Source: Mycobacterium florentinum
Lineage (GTDB): Bacteria > Actinomycetota > Actinomycetes > Mycobacteriales > Mycobacteriaceae
DNA: 64,000 nucleotides
Direction: 5' to 3'
Assembly: GCF_010730355.1 (NCBI RefSeq)
Contig: NZ_AP022576.1
Location: forward strand, 1,054,001-1,118,000
Shown: piece by piece, positions 1 to 10,815 of the stretch
How positions within the stretch are numbered: position 1 is the stretch's first letter
Layout: the number at the start of each line of letters is the position of its first letter
Position numbers and translations under genes: made by a program
The notes under the pieces: generated by a model
Databases searched by the model: none
The model's input: the letters and a program-made list of their open reading frames with translations, nothing else
What the model was told of the DNA's origin: nothing

Positions 1-339
1 CACGGCTCCGAGGTTGGCGGTGTATCCCGAGGAGAACAGCAACCCGGTGGCGGCGCCGACGTAGTCGGCGAGCTCGGTCTCGAACTGTTCGTGCAGTTCG
101 GTGTTGCCGGTGACCAGGCGCGAACCGGTGGCACCCGCACCCCAGACCCGCAGCGCCGCGACGCCGCCTTCGATCACGTCGGGATGCTGCGACAGACCGA
201 GGTAGTCGTTGGACGCCAGGTCCAGCTCGGTGGCCACGGCCGGGCGCGGCCGCAGCGAGCGACGCAGCCCGGCCGCGCGGCGCTGCTGTTCGACCGCCTC
301 CAGCCAGGCCAGTGGGGAAACCTCGATCGGTGCCTTCAT
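1..339 (-). CDS. bioF: 8-amino-7-oxononanoate synthase, N-terminal part (cut by window edge)
   Basis: BioF is the PLP-dependent enzyme that condenses pimeloyl-ACP/CoA with L-alanine in the first step of biotin ring assembly. The 113 visible residues begin MKAPIEVSPLAWLEAVEQ and contain the family segments LDLASNDYLGLS, GAGATGSRLVTGN and LLFSSGYTAN. The catalytic lysine lies beyond the window. The ATG at 339 follows directly after a second copy of the bioA 3' end (341-412), so the sequence context of the bioA-bioF junction is preserved although true bioA now ends more than 500 bp away. It probably still belongs to the minus-strand biotin operon. Identification is firm; only the 5' third of the gene is present. 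Confidence 0.95.
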   Translation of the reverse strand, partial: MKAPIEVSPLAWLEAVEQQRRAAGLRRSLRPRPAVATELDLASNDYLGLSQHPDVIEGGVAALRVWGAGATGSRLVTGNTELHEQFETELADYVGAATGLLFSSGYTANLGAV

Positions 340-340
340 C

Positions 341-412
341 GGCGTTCAGCCTACGAGCCTTGCCACCTCGACCATCGCCGAGGTGATCTGCGCGATCTCG
401 TCGGGCCCGCAG
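341..412 (-). pseudogene. Duplicated 3' end of bioA (copy 1, next to bioF)
   Basis: This 72-bp segment matches 881-952, the true bioA 3' end, at all but three positions (96%). In the bioA frame it still encodes the terminal [20 protein letters not shown] and the TGA stop, but nothing upstream of it is bioA-like. It sits immediately before the bioF start codon, where the genuine bioA end would lie in an uninterrupted bioA-bioF operon. I read it as one of two direct repeats left by insertion of the DNA between them. Confidence 0.85.
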
Positions 413-459
413 TTCGGGCGGTCAAAACGGCTTTACCAGCCAACAGCCGGTTCTCGTCG

Positions 460-765
460 TTAACCCTTGCACTGGGGCAAGAAGCCGGGGCCATAACCGC
501 AGTCCATCGGTCCCTGTTCCACCTGGCCGTGTGGTGCCTGCGGGTTGTCATGCCAGGAGTAGTGCCAGTCGTGGCAGGCGTTCATGTCCCAATCTCCTGC
601 TACCTGACCGGGCAGCGGTTGGCCCGGGCACCAACACGCATAGCTCGTGCAACCAGGAGGGAAGGCGTGGGCGATACCTACGCCCGACGCGATTCCGGCC
701 ACCGCGCCGATGCCCGACACGGCCGCCGCGGCGATGGTCCGCATCAGGAGGTAATGCGTGCTCAC
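460..765 (-). CDS. Small exported Cys-rich protein inserted between bioA and bioF
   Basis: The predicted 101-residue protein has an N-terminal signal sequence (hydrophobic run about residues 9-32, likely cleavage after AHA). The mature part of about 67 residues is rich in Cys, Trp and Pro, with CTSYACWCPGQPLPG, WDMNACHDWHYSW and a C-terminal cysteine. This pattern resembles small exported mycobacterial proteins of unknown function carrying CPGQ and WDMN-C-H motifs. The GTG at 765 is preceded by GAGGAA, a good ribosome-binding site; an internal ATG at codon 8 is the alternative. It lies inside the biotin operon in the same direction, between two copies of the bioA 3' end. No function can be assigned, and a role in biotin metabolism is not implied. 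Confidence 0.75.
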   Translation of the reverse strand: MSTHYLLMRTIAAAAVSGIGAVAGIASGVGIAHAFPPGCTSYACWCPGQPLPGQVAGDWDMNACHDWHYSWHDNPQAPHGQVEQGPMDCGYGPGFLPQCKG

Positions 766-880
766 CGGAGTTCCTCTCGATCGTCAATTCCAGATGGAGG
801 AACGCGCCGTTAGTGTGACGCGGACCACATTGAGAATTCTTGCGGTGACCGCGACGCCGCACAACTCGCCATTGTGAACC

Positions 881-952
881 GGCGTTCAGCCCACGAGGCT
901 TGCCACCTCGACCATCGCCGAGGTGATCCGCGCGATCTCGTCGGGCCCGCAG
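881..952 (-). repeat. Direct repeat: genuine bioA 3' end (copy 2)
   Basis: This is the 72-bp partner of 341-412, with three mismatches. It contains the last 21 codons and stop of bioA plus five bases beyond. Homology stops abruptly on both sides, so the 468 bp between the copies (413-880), including the exported-protein gene, is the inserted segment. Confidence 0.9.
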
Positions 953-2190
953 ATGTAGGGCGGCATCGCGTAGACGAGGTTGCGGAACGGGCGTAGCCAG
1001 ATGCCATGGTCCAGCGCCGCCGGGGTGGCCACGGCCAGGTCGACCGGCCCGGCGCATTCGATCACGCCGATGCCGCCGCACACCCGGACGTCGGCCACGC
1101 CGGGCAGGGCCCGGGCGGGCTCGAGTCCCGCCGCCAGCCCGGCCGCGATCTCGGCGATTCGCGACCGCCAATCCTGGCCCAGCAGCACCTCGACGCTGGC
1201 CACCGATACCGCACAGGCCAGCGGGTTGGCCATGAACGTGGGGCCGTGCATCAGCGCGCCGGCCTCGCCGGAGCTGATGGTGTGCGCGATGTCGGTGGTG
1301 CACAAGGTCGCGGCCAGGCTGAGGTATCCGCCGGTCAGCGCCTTGCCGACGCACATGATGTCCGGGCTCACGCCGGCGTGGTCGGCGGCGAACAACTCGC
1401 CGGTGCGACCGAACCCGGTGGCGATCTCGTCGAAGATCAGCAGCACGTCGTGGCGGCGGCAGATGTCACGAAGATCGCGCAGGTACGCGGGGTCGTGGAA
1501 GCGCATGCCGCCGGCGCCCTGGACGACGGGTTCGACGACGACGGCCGCCAGCTCGCCGGCGTGCTGTGCGAGTTGCTCCTCGAACGCGGCGCTGTAGGCG
1601 GCGTGGTAGTCGCGGGGCACCTGCGGGGCGAATACCTGACGGACCAGGATGTCGGTCCACAGCGAATGCATGCCGCCGTCGGGATCGCAGACGCTCATCG
1701 GCGTGAAGGTGTCGCCGTGATAGCCGCCGCGCCACGTCATCAGCCGGTGCTTGGCGGGGCGGCCGCGGCTGCGCCAATATTGCAGCGCCATCTTGACCGC
1801 GACCTCGACCGATACCGACCCGGAATCGCTGAAGAACACCGTTTCCAGGCCGGCCGGGGTGATCTCCACCAGCAGCTGGGCCAGCCGGGCCGCCGGCTCG
1901 TGGGTCAGTCCGCCGAACATCACATGGTTCATCGAGCTGAGCTGGGCTGCCAGGGCCTCGTCCAGCACCGGGTGGCCGTGACCGTGGATCGCGGTCCACC
2001 AGGAACTCATCGCGTCCAGCACTTCGACGGTCTTGCCGTCTCTGACCAGCGTCAACCAGGCGCCGTGGGCCCCGACGGCCACCACTGGCGGGACGGCTTC
2101 GCTGCCGATCGTGCTGTAGGGATGCCACAGATGCGCGGCGTCGATCGCGCTGATTTGCTCGGGCGTCAACCCGGATCTCGCCGCAGGCAT
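886..2190 (-). CDS. bioA: Adenosylmethionine-8-amino-7-oxononanoate aminotransferase
   Basis: BioA converts KAPA to DAPA using S-adenosylmethionine as amino donor. The 434-residue protein is a complete class III aminotransferase: [10 protein letters not shown] near the N-terminus, [13 protein letters not shown], the GGYHGD segment, the [13 protein letters not shown] strand with the PLP-binding Asp, and the Schiff-base lysine in [11 protein letters not shown] chose the ATG at 2190 ([14 protein letters not shown]) because it matches the known mycobacterial N-terminus; a longer reading frame to 2244 adds an unconserved tail. A TACGCT hexamer lies 8 nt before this ATG, suggesting a leaderless transcript. 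The 3' end is the source of the duplication seen before bioF. Confidence 0.96.
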   Translation of the reverse strand: MPAARSGLTPEQISAIDAAHLWHPYSTIGSEAVPPVVAVGAHGAWLTLVRDGKTVEVLDAMSSWWTAIHGHGHPVLDEALAAQLSSMNHVMFGGLTHEPAARLAQLLVEITPAGLETVFFSDSGSVSVEVAVKMALQYWRSRGRPAKHRLMTWRGGYHGDTFTPMSVCDPDGGMHSLWTDILVRQVFAPQVPRDYHAAYSAAFEEQLAQHAGELAAVVVEPVVQGAGGMRFHDPAYLRDLRDICRRHDVLLIFDEIATGFGRTGELFAADHAGVSPDIMCVGKALTGGYLSLAATLCTTDIAHTISSGEAGALMHGPTFMANPLACAVSVASVEVLLGQDWRSRIAEIAAGLAAGLEPARALPGVADVRVCGGIGVIECAGPVDLAVATPAALDHGIWLRPFRNLVYAMPPYICGPDEIARITSAMVEVASLVG

Positions 2191-2198
2191 AGAGACCG

Positions 2199-2204
2199 AG
2201 CGTA
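2199..2204 (-). promoter_or_regulatory. Candidate -10 box for bioA
   Basis: On the minus strand TACGCT fits the mycobacterial TAnnnT consensus. It ends eight bases before the bioA ATG, the spacing of leaderless promoters. No convincing -35 element and no biotin-repressor palindrome was seen. Confidence 0.35.
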
Positions 2205-2252
2205 AAGCAGCCGGTTCGCGCAAAAGCCGACCATCGGGGAGCATCTATCGGC

Positions 2253-2747
2253 ATGGCGTTGCCGTACCCGTTCGAGGACCCGCACCGCGGCGATCGTGCC
2301 GGCTCCCCTCCGCCGCCGCAGGAGCCCGCCGAGTCGGCCGATTTCCGGCCAATGACGTACGGCGACAACGACTCTGACGGACAGAAGTCACACGTCATCC
2401 GGCTTCGGGTGGCCCCCTGGGACCTGGTCGCCACACTTACGCTGGTGACCCTGCTCGTCATCCTGGCCACGGCGACAACGTGGCCGACCAAGCTCTACGG
2501 CTTCCTCGGTGAGGTGTGCTCGGACGAGTCGTGTGGCCTGGTCCCCTTGCAGATCGACGCGTACATCTACCCGGTCGTGTGGGGCGGGATCGGTGCGGCG
2601 ATCGCCGCCGCGGGGATCGGGCCGTTCGTTTCGTTGTTGAAGGGCTGGTACATGTCCTTCTGGCCGGTGCTGTCCCTGGCGATCATTATGGTGAGCTCCG
2701 TGATCGGCAACGCGCTCACCGTGTTCAGCACGCGTTATTGGCACTGA
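2253..2747 (+). CDS. Conserved membrane protein (Rv1567c-like)
   Basis: The 164-residue protein has a hydrophilic N-terminal half rich in Pro, Asp and Gly (about 1-50), then three hydrophobic segments near residues 58-72, 103-121 and 133-152, so it should be an inner-membrane protein. The segment APWDLVATLTLVTLLVILAT corresponds to the conserved part of the Rv1567c family. A Cys pair (CSDESC) lies in the first predicted external loop. It is divergent from bioA with 62 bp between the starts. Function is unknown; only topology can be read. Confidence 0.8.
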   Translation: MALPYPFEDPHRGDRAGSPPPPQEPAESADFRPMTYGDNDSDGQKSHVIRLRVAPWDLVATLTLVTLLVILATATTWPTKLYGFLGEVCSDESCGLVPLQIDAYIYPVVWGGIGAAIAAAGIGPFVSLLKGWYMSFWPVLSLAIIMVSSVIGNALTVFSTRYWH

Positions 2748-3093
2748 TTTCCGACGGCCCCGTCCGCGCGGCAAAACGTTGCGGCCGGGCACCGGTGTGA
2801 GACCGAAATCACAACTGCCGATAAAGATTTGGGATCGGCAGTCACCGTCCGGTCACGGTCCTACACCAAATCCTTCGTGGGCCTCACCAGCTGTTTTCCG
2901 GGTGCAATTTCTGATGTAAAAGTTTCTGTAGTGACTGGTGTGACTCAACGGGCGATCCGACTGATTCACGTCCCCGCAAGGAGGCGGCGTTCGACCCCGA
3001 ACTCGGGGGTCGTCGCGAGTCATCGAACGGCGGCCGCAGCGCCCACCGCGCTGAGGCCTTAACCCGACAGAGTTCAGGAAGGCTGGAACTCCA
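2748..3093. other. 346-bp intergenic leader region before ripD
   Basis: No gene is supported here. The region holds a perfect 9-bp inverted repeat (2814-2842), a second small stem around gacccc...ggggtc near 2995, and a purine-rich stretch AGGAAGGCTGG just before the ripD ATG that can serve as ribosome-binding site. The long upstream region of a cell-wall protein gene could be an RNA leader, but I could not match it to a known riboswitch. Confidence 0.5.
2814..2842 (+). terminator. Perfect 9-bp stem-loop after the membrane protein gene
   Basis: ACTGCCGAT (2814-2822) and ATCGGCAGT (2834-2842) pair perfectly around an 11-nt loop, 66 bp after the stop at 2747. There is no T-tract, so it would be a mycobacterial non-canonical terminator or a leader structure for ripD. 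Confidence 0.45.
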
Positions 3094-3990
3094 ATGAAGC
3101 GCATCTATTCGTTTGCTATCGGTCTCGCCATCTTGGCGGCGCCGATGGCCGCCGCGCCGGAGATCGCGGCCGCCGACCCCGGCGTGCGGTCGACGGACTA
3201 CCAGCAGGCCACCGACGTCGTGGTCATGCGCGGCCTTTCGCAGCGCGGCGTGCCGTTCTCGTGGGCCGGCGGCGGCATCAACGGCCCCTCCCGGGGCACC
3301 GGCACCGGCATCAACACCGTCGGCTTCGACGCCTCGGGCCTGATGCAGTACGCCTACGCCGGCGCCGGCATCAGGCTGCCGCGCTCGTCCGGCGCGATCT
3401 ACCGGGCCGGCCAGAAGGTGCTGCCGCAGCAGGCCCAGAAGGGCGACATGCTGTTCTACGGTCCCGAAGGCACCCAAAGCGTCGCGATGTACCTCGGGAA
3501 CAACCAGATGCTCGAGGTCGGCGACGTCGTGCAGGTCTCGCCGGTGCGCACCAACGGCATGACGCCGTACCTGGTCCGGGTCATCGGTGCCCAGACGCCG
3601 CTGCAGCAGGCGCCGGTCCAGCAGATGCCGGGCCAGCAGGCACCGCTGCAGCAGCCGCCGACGCAGCAAGCGCCGGTCCAACAGATGCCGGGCCAGCAGC
3701 AGGCGCCGCTACAGCAGCCGCCGACGCAGCAAGCACCGGTCCAGCAGATGCCGGGCCAGCAGCAGGCGCCGCTACAGCAGGTGCCGGGCCAGCAGGCGCC
3801 GCTGCAACAGCAGGCACCGCTGCAGCAGGCCCCGTTGCAGCAGCTCCAGGGGCAGGCACCGGTGCAGCAGGCACCGCTGCAGCAGCTCCCGGCGCAGCAG
3901 GCACCCGTGCAGCAACCGGCGCCGGCGCTGCCGCAGCTGCCGAACCTGCAAACGCTGTTGCAGCAGGCTCAACCGGGCGCCACCCGGTAG
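3094..3990 (+). CDS. ripD: Exported NlpC/P60-like peptidoglycan-binding protein without catalytic Cys
   Basis: The 298-residue product is the RipD (Rv1566c) orthologue. It has a signal peptide (MKRIYSFAIGLAILAAPMAAA, cleavage near AAADP), an NlpC/P60 domain at about residues 35-165, and a low-complexity tail from about 168 to the end. In active RipA/RipB the domain has Cys in a DCSG motif; here the site reads GFDASGL, and the position expected for the catalytic His is in QSVAMYLG, so the protein should bind but not cleave peptidoglycan, as reported for RipD. The tail is far longer than the M. tuberculosis one and consists of repeats of about 21 residues such as APVQQMPGQQQAPLQQPPTQQ. It is followed by a strong terminator. 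RBS and start are clear. Confidence 0.94.
   Translation: MKRIYSFAIGLAILAAPMAAAPEIAAADPGVRSTDYQQATDVVVMRGLSQRGVPFSWAGGGINGPSRGTGTGINTVGFDASGLMQYAYAGAGIRLPRSSGAIYRAGQKVLPQQAQKGDMLFYGPEGTQSVAMYLGNNQMLEVGDVVQVSPVRTNGMTPYLVRVIGAQTPLQQAPVQQMPGQQAPLQQPPTQQAPVQQMPGQQQAPLQQPPTQQAPVQQMPGQQQAPLQQVPGQQAPLQQQAPLQQAPLQQLQGQAPVQQAPLQQLPAQQAPVQQPAPALPQLPNLQTLLQQAQPGATR
3595..3930 (+). repeat. In-frame Pro/Gln tandem repeats in ripD
   Basis: Coding repeats with a period near 63 bp (about 21 residues) and shorter sub-repeats of APLQQ/APVQQ. The first three units around 3610, 3673 and 3736 are nearly identical at DNA level. Such arrays vary in length by slippage. They encode the predicted wall-associated tail of RipD. 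Confidence 0.85.
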
Positions 3991-4006
3991 GTTTCGCGGC
4001 TGTTAC

Positions 4007-4073
4007 AAAACGCCACTTGCTCCACTGAGCGGCATCGCCGGGAGGCGAGCGCAGAGGAGCGAGTGGCGTTTTT
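4007..4073 (+). terminator. Intrinsic terminator after ripD
   Basis: A 17-nt arm at 4007-4023 (AAAACGCCACTTGCTCC) pairs with 4056-4072 with one mismatch and is followed by TTTTT. It begins 17 bp after the ripD stop and ends just before the next gene. Confidence 0.8.
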
Positions 4074-4085
4074 GGGTAAATTAAC

Positions 4086-6260
4086 GTGGTCATGCAGATC
4101 ACGTCAGCGCCTCCGCCGCCGGCCGTCACGGCGAATCCGGCCAGGTCGGGGGTGCGCGAAAACGGATCTGCGGGGTTCTATCGCTACGACCTCGACGGCT
4201 TGCGCGGGGTCGCGATCGCGCTGGTCGCCGTCTTCCACATCTGGTTTGGCCGCGTCTCCGGCGGTGTCGACGTCTTCCTGGCCCTGTCCGGGTTCTTCTT
4301 CGGCGGCAAGATCCTGCGCGCCGCGCTCAACCCGGCCGTCACACTGTCGCCGGTCGCGGAAGTGGTCCGGCTGATCCGCCGTCTGGTGCCCGCCCTGGTC
4401 GTGGTCCTGGCCGCGAGTGCAGTGCTCACAATTCTGGTGCAGCCGCAGACCCGCTGGGAGACCTTCGCCGATCAGAGCCTGGCCAGTCTCGGCTACTACC
4501 AGAACTGGGAGCTGGCAAATACGGCGTCGGACTACCTGCGGGCGGGCGAAGCCGTCAGCCCGTTGCAGCACATCTGGTCCATGTCGGTGCAGGGGCAGTT
4601 CTACGTGGCCTTCCTGCTGCTGGTCGCCGGCTGCACCTTCCTGTTCCGGCGCCCGCTCAAGGCGCACCTGCGCACGCTGTTCGTGGTGCTGATCAGTGCC
4701 CTGACAGTGGCCTCCTTCGTCTACGCGATCTTCGCGCACTCCGATGACCAGTCGATCGCCTACTACAACAGCTTCGCGCGCGGGTGGGAGTTGCTGCTGG
4801 GCGCCCTCGTCGGTGCGGTGGTGACCAACGTCCGGTGGCCGACATGGCTGCGCACCGCCGCCGCATCCGTCGCCCTGGCCGCAGTGGTGTCCTGCGGGGC
4901 CCTGATCGACGGCGTCGACGAGTTTCCAGGGCCGTGGGCCCTGGTACCGGTCGGGGCCACCATGCTGATGATCCTCGCCGGGGCCAACCTGCAGGGCGGC
5001 CCGGGCACCGACGGCCGGCTGCCGCTGCCGAATCGGCTGCTGGCCACCCGGCCCCTGGTGGAGCTGGGCGCCATCGCGTACTCGCTATACCTGTGGCACT
5101 GGCCGCTGCTCATCTTCTGGCTGTCCTACAGCGGCCACAAGCACGCGAACTTCGTCGAGGGCGTGGCGATACTGCTGATGTCCGGGGGGCTCGCGTACCT
5201 GACCACCCAGCTCGTCGAGGATCCGCTGCGTTACCGGGCGCCGCAGGGAACCGTCGCGGCCCCGGTGCTGCCGTGGTGGTCGCGGTGGCGCCGGCCGACG
5301 ATGGCGCTCGGCGCGGTTGTCGTGCTGCTGGGCGTCACGCTGACCGCCACCTCGTTCACCTGGCGTCAGCACGTGACGGTGCTGCGGGCCGCGGGCAAGG
5401 AACTGTCCGTGCTCAACCCGCAGGATTATCCCGGCGCCCGGGCCCTGACCGAGCACGTGCGGGTGCCGACGCTCCCGATGCGGCCCAGCGTTTTGGAGGT
5501 CAAGGACGATCTGCCGGCCTCGACGGCCGACGGCTGCATCAGTGACTTCGTCAACCCGGCGGTGGTCAACTGCGTCTACGGCGACTTCGCCGCGACCCGA
5601 ACCATCGCATTGGCCGGCGGGTCGCACGCCGAGCACTGGCTGCCGGCACTGGATGTGCTCGGACACGCCCATCACTTCAAAGTTGTGACATATCTCAAAA
5701 TGGGCTGCCCGTTGTCCACCGAACAGGTCCCGTTGATCATGGGCAACAACGCCCCGTACCCGCAGTGCCGCGAGTGGGTGCAGCGCACGATGGACAAGCT
5801 GATCTCCGACCGCCCCGATTACGTGTTCACCACCACGACCCGGCCCTGGAACATCAAGTCCGGTGACGTGATGCCGGCGACCTACATCGGGATCTGGCAG
5901 ACGTTGTCCGACAACAACATTCCGATCCTCGGCATGCGTGACACGCCGTGGCTGGTCAAGAACGGCCAGCCGTTCGATCCCGCGGACTGCCTGGCCAAGA
6001 AGGGCGGAAACGCGACGTCGTGCGCGATCAAACGCTCCGACGTGCTGTCCGATCGCAACCAAACCCTGGATTTCGTAGAGCAATTCCCGCAGCTCAAGGT
6101 GCTCGACATGTCAGATGCCATCTGCCGCACCGATGTTTGCCGTCCGGTCGAAGGAAACGTGCTGATCTACCACGGTGCGCATCACCTGACCCCCACCTAC
6201 ATGCGGACCATGGCCCACGAGCTCGGCGTCCAGATCGAGGCCGCCACCGGCTGGTGGTAG
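4086..6260 (+). CDS. Membrane acyltransferase 3 with C-terminal SGNH domain (Rv1565c-like)
   Basis: This 724-residue protein has the OafA-type architecture. An N-terminal acyltransferase-3 domain (about 30-430) starts with YRYDLDGLRGVAIALV and VFHIWFGRVSGGVDVFLALSGFF and has about ten membrane segments. A last TM near 440 precedes an extracytoplasmic SGNH-hydrolase-like domain (about 490-720) with GGSHAEHW as block I and a C-terminal HHLTP segment. Such proteins O-acylate cell-envelope glycans or lipids using acyl-CoA; the acceptor cannot be read from sequence. The frame opens with GTG at 4086 and has an ATG at 4092; either may be used. It is followed by treX after 34 bp, as in M. tuberculosis. 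Confidence 0.9.
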   Translation: MVMQITSAPPPPAVTANPARSGVRENGSAGFYRYDLDGLRGVAIALVAVFHIWFGRVSGGVDVFLALSGFFFGGKILRAALNPAVTLSPVAEVVRLIRRLVPALVVVLAASAVLTILVQPQTRWETFADQSLASLGYYQNWELANTASDYLRAGEAVSPLQHIWSMSVQGQFYVAFLLLVAGCTFLFRRPLKAHLRTLFVVLISALTVASFVYAIFAHSDDQSIAYYNSFARGWELLLGALVGAVVTNVRWPTWLRTAAASVALAAVVSCGALIDGVDEFPGPWALVPVGATMLMILAGANLQGGPGTDGRLPLPNRLLATRPLVELGAIAYSLYLWHWPLLIFWLSYSGHKHANFVEGVAILLMSGGLAYLTTQLVEDPLRYRAPQGTVAAPVLPWWSRWRRPTMALGAVVVLLGVTLTATSFTWRQHVTVLRAAGKELSVLNPQDYPGARALTEHVRVPTLPMRPSVLEVKDDLPASTADGCISDFVNPAVVNCVYGDFAATRTIALAGGSHAEHWLPALDVLGHAHHFKVVTYLKMGCPLSTEQVPLIMGNNAPYPQCREWVQRTMDKLISDRPDYVFTTTTRPWNIKSGDVMPATYIGIWQTLSDNNIPILGMRDTPWLVKNGQPFDPADCLAKKGGNATSCAIKRSDVLSDRNQTLDFVEQFPQLKVLDMSDAICRTDVCRPVEGNVLIYHGAHHLTPTYMRTMAHELGVQIEAATGWW

Positions 6261-6294
6261 CCCGGACAGGACAGTCCGCCGCGGATAAGGTCAA

Positions 6295-8511
<2,217 letters not shown>

Positions 8512-8514
8512 CAT

Positions 8515-10815
8515 ATGGGTTTTCCCGTGCGCTCCACCTACCGGTTACAGCTGCGCGGACCCGCCAGTGGCAGCGCCTTCACTTTCGCCGACGCCGAAAA
8601 TCTGCTGGACTACCTCGATGAGCTCGGGGTGTCGCATCTGTACCTGTCCCCGATCCTGACCGCGGTCAGCGGGTCGAGTCACGGATACGACGTCACCGAT
8701 CCGACAACCGTGTCACCGGAGCTCGGCGGCGCCGAGGGTCTGGCGCGGCTGTCTGCGGCGGCCCGAGCGCGCGGCATGGGGCTGATCGTCGACATCGTGC
8801 CCAACCATGTCGGAGTCGATGCGCCCCAGCAGAACCCGTGGTGGTGGGATGTGCTGCGGCATGGCCGATCATCGGACTACGCAACGTTTTTCGACATCGA
8901 CTGGGATCTCGACGAGCGGGGCCGCATCGTGTTGCCGGTGCTGGGTTCCGACGACGACGTCGCCGACCTGACCGTCGACGGCGACCTGCTGCGGTTAGGC
9001 GATCTGGCACTGCCGATCGCACCCGGCACCGGCGAGGGCACCGGCCCCCAGGTCCACGAGCGCCAGCACTACCGGTTGGTGGGCTGGCGCAGCGGCATCG
9101 TCGGCTATCGGCGCTTCTTCTCCATCACCTCGCTGGCCGGGTTGCGTCAGGAGGATCGCGCCGTGTTCGACGCCAACCACGCGGAGATCGCGCGCTGGTT
9201 CCGCGACGGACTGGTCGACGGGGTGCGCATCGACCACCCTGACGGATTGACGGACCCCAGTGGGTATTTGGCGTGGCTGCGCGAGCTGCTCGGCGCGGAT
9301 GCGTGGATCGTCATCGAGAAGATCCTGGCCATCGACGAGGCGCTGGAGCCGACGTTGCCGATCCAGGGCACCACCGGCTACGACGTATTGCGGCAACTGG
9401 GCGGAGTTTTCGTCGACCCCACCGGGGCGCCCGCGCTCACCGCGCTGGTCGAATCCGCCGGTGTGGACTACCACGGCATCCCGCGGCTGCTGGCGGATCT
9501 CAAGGTTACGGTGGCCACCGAGGCCCTCGCCAGCGAGCTGGCCAGGCTACGGCGGGCGATCGTGGCGGCCGCCGGCTCCGATCACCCACTGCTGCCCGAC
9601 GCGGTGGCCGCACTGCTCAGCCACATCGACGTCTACCGCACCGACTACCTCGGGCTGGCAGCCATCTTGCCCAGCGCACTCGCCGAAACCCAAGCCGCAC
9701 AACCAGAACTGGGGCCGGCACTGCAGGTGCTCACCGCCGCGCTGGCCCACGGTGGCGAGCCCGCCGCGCGCCTGCAACAACTGTGCGGCGCGGTGACCGC
9801 CAAGGCCGTCGAGGACTGCTTGTTCTACCGCGACGCCCGGCTGATTTCGCTCAACGAGGTGGGCGGCGAACCGCACCGGTTCGGCGTCGGCGCGGCGGAG
9901 TTTCACCACAGTGCCGCCACCCGTGCCCGGCTGTGGCCGCAGGCGATGACCACGCTGTCCACCCACGACACCAAGCGCGGCGAGGACGTGCGCGCCCGCA
10001 TCGGGGTGCTGTCCCAGGTGCCCTCGCTGTGGACGGAGTTCATCGCCCGCTGGGAGATCGAGACACCCTCCCCCGACCCGGCGACCGGACAGTTCTTGTG
10101 GCAGAACATCTTCGGGGTGTGGCCGCTGGACGGCCAGGTGACCGACGCACTGCGGGACCGGCTGCATGCCTACGCCGAGAAAGCGATCCGGGAAGCCGCA
10201 CTGCACACCTCGTGGAACGACCCGGACACCGCGTTCGAGGATTCTGTGCACGAGTGGCTGGACGGCGTGCTGGACGGGCCGGTCGCCGCTCAGCTGACCG
10301 AGCTTGTCGCCCAACTCAATCCGCATGCCGCCAGCGATGCGCTGGGCCAGAAGATACTCGCGCTGACCGTGCCCGGCATTCCCGACGTCTACCAGGGCAC
10401 CGAGCTCTGGGACGACAGCCTGGTCGACCCGGACAACCGCCGGCCCGTTGACTATACCGCGCGCAGAACCGCTCTCGAAGAATTACAACACCCGAAGCTG
10501 CGCGTCGTCACCACGGCACTGCGGCTGCGGCGCTCGCGCCCGGACAGCTTCCTGCGCGGCAATTACGTGCCGGTGCCGGCCAGCGGCGAGGCCGGTGATC
10601 ATGTCGTGGCGTTCCGGCGCGGCGACGACATTCTGGTCGCGGTTACCCGCTGGACGGTGCGGCTGGCCGAAACGGGTTGGGGTAAGACCGTATTGCCGCT
10701 GCCCGAGGGCTCATGGACCGACACGCTCACCGGCGCGACGGCGAGCGGTCCGACATCGGCCGCCGACTTGTTCGCGCACCTCCCCGTCGTGCTATTGGAG
10801 CGAAACAATGGCTGA
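8515..10815 (+). CDS. treY: Maltooligosyl trehalose synthase TreY
   Basis: TreY isomerises the reducing-end alpha-1,4 bond of maltodextrins to an alpha,alpha-1,1 bond, giving maltooligosyl trehalose. The 766-residue protein has GH13 motifs: HGYDVTDPTTVSPELGG, DIVPNHVGVDAP, GVRIDHPDGLTDP, the acid in WIVIEKILA, and STHDTKRGEDVRAR near residue 480. Length agrees with the family. It starts three bases after treX and overlaps treZ by eight bases, indicating translational coupling. Confidence 0.96.
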   Translation: MGFPVRSTYRLQLRGPASGSAFTFADAENLLDYLDELGVSHLYLSPILTAVSGSSHGYDVTDPTTVSPELGGAEGLARLSAAARARGMGLIVDIVPNHVGVDAPQQNPWWWDVLRHGRSSDYATFFDIDWDLDERGRIVLPVLGSDDDVADLTVDGDLLRLGDLALPIAPGTGEGTGPQVHERQHYRLVGWRSGIVGYRRFFSITSLAGLRQEDRAVFDANHAEIARWFRDGLVDGVRIDHPDGLTDPSGYLAWLRELLGADAWIVIEKILAIDEALEPTLPIQGTTGYDVLRQLGGVFVDPTGAPALTALVESAGVDYHGIPRLLADLKVTVATEALASELARLRRAIVAAAGSDHPLLPDAVAALLSHIDVYRTDYLGLAAILPSALAETQAAQPELGPALQVLTAALAHGGEPAARLQQLCGAVTAKAVEDCLFYRDARLISLNEVGGEPHRFGVGAAEFHHSAATRARLWPQAMTTLSTHDTKRGEDVRARIGVLSQVPSLWTEFIARWEIETPSPDPATGQFLWQNIFGVWPLDGQVTDALRDRLHAYAEKAIREAALHTSWNDPDTAFEDSVHEWLDGVLDGPVAAQLTELVAQLNPHAASDALGQKILALTVPGIPDVYQGTELWDDSLVDPDNRRPVDYTARRTALEELQHPKLRVVTTALRLRRSRPDSFLRGNYVPVPASGEAGDHVVAFRRGDDILVAVTRWTVRLAETGWGKTVLPLPEGSWTDTLTGATASGPTSAADLFAHLPVVLLERNNG

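Noticed and set aside
341..952. Insertion sequence or phage insertion between bioA and bioF
   Set aside because: No transposase, integrase or terminal inverted repeats; a 72-bp repeat is too long for a typical target-site duplication.
1006..2205. 399-codon plus-strand open frame opposite bioA
   Set aside because: It mirrors bioA codons in high-GC DNA, has His/Arg/Gly-rich composition without domain motifs, and bioA itself is complete and conserved.
2191..2252. BioQ-type biotin repressor operator upstream of bioA
   Set aside because: No inverted repeat of the expected TGAAC-N3-GTTCA kind was found in the 62-bp divergent gap.
2748..3093. Possible c-di-AMP (ydaO-type) riboswitch before ripD
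   Set aside because: Cell-wall hydrolase genes often carry one, and a few short segments look similar, but I could not align the conserved core, so it is not called.
3581..4129. Ala/Pro-rich minus-strand frame opposite the ripD repeats
   Set aside because: The repeat makes every frame open; no RBS or conserved feature, and it crosses the ripD terminator.
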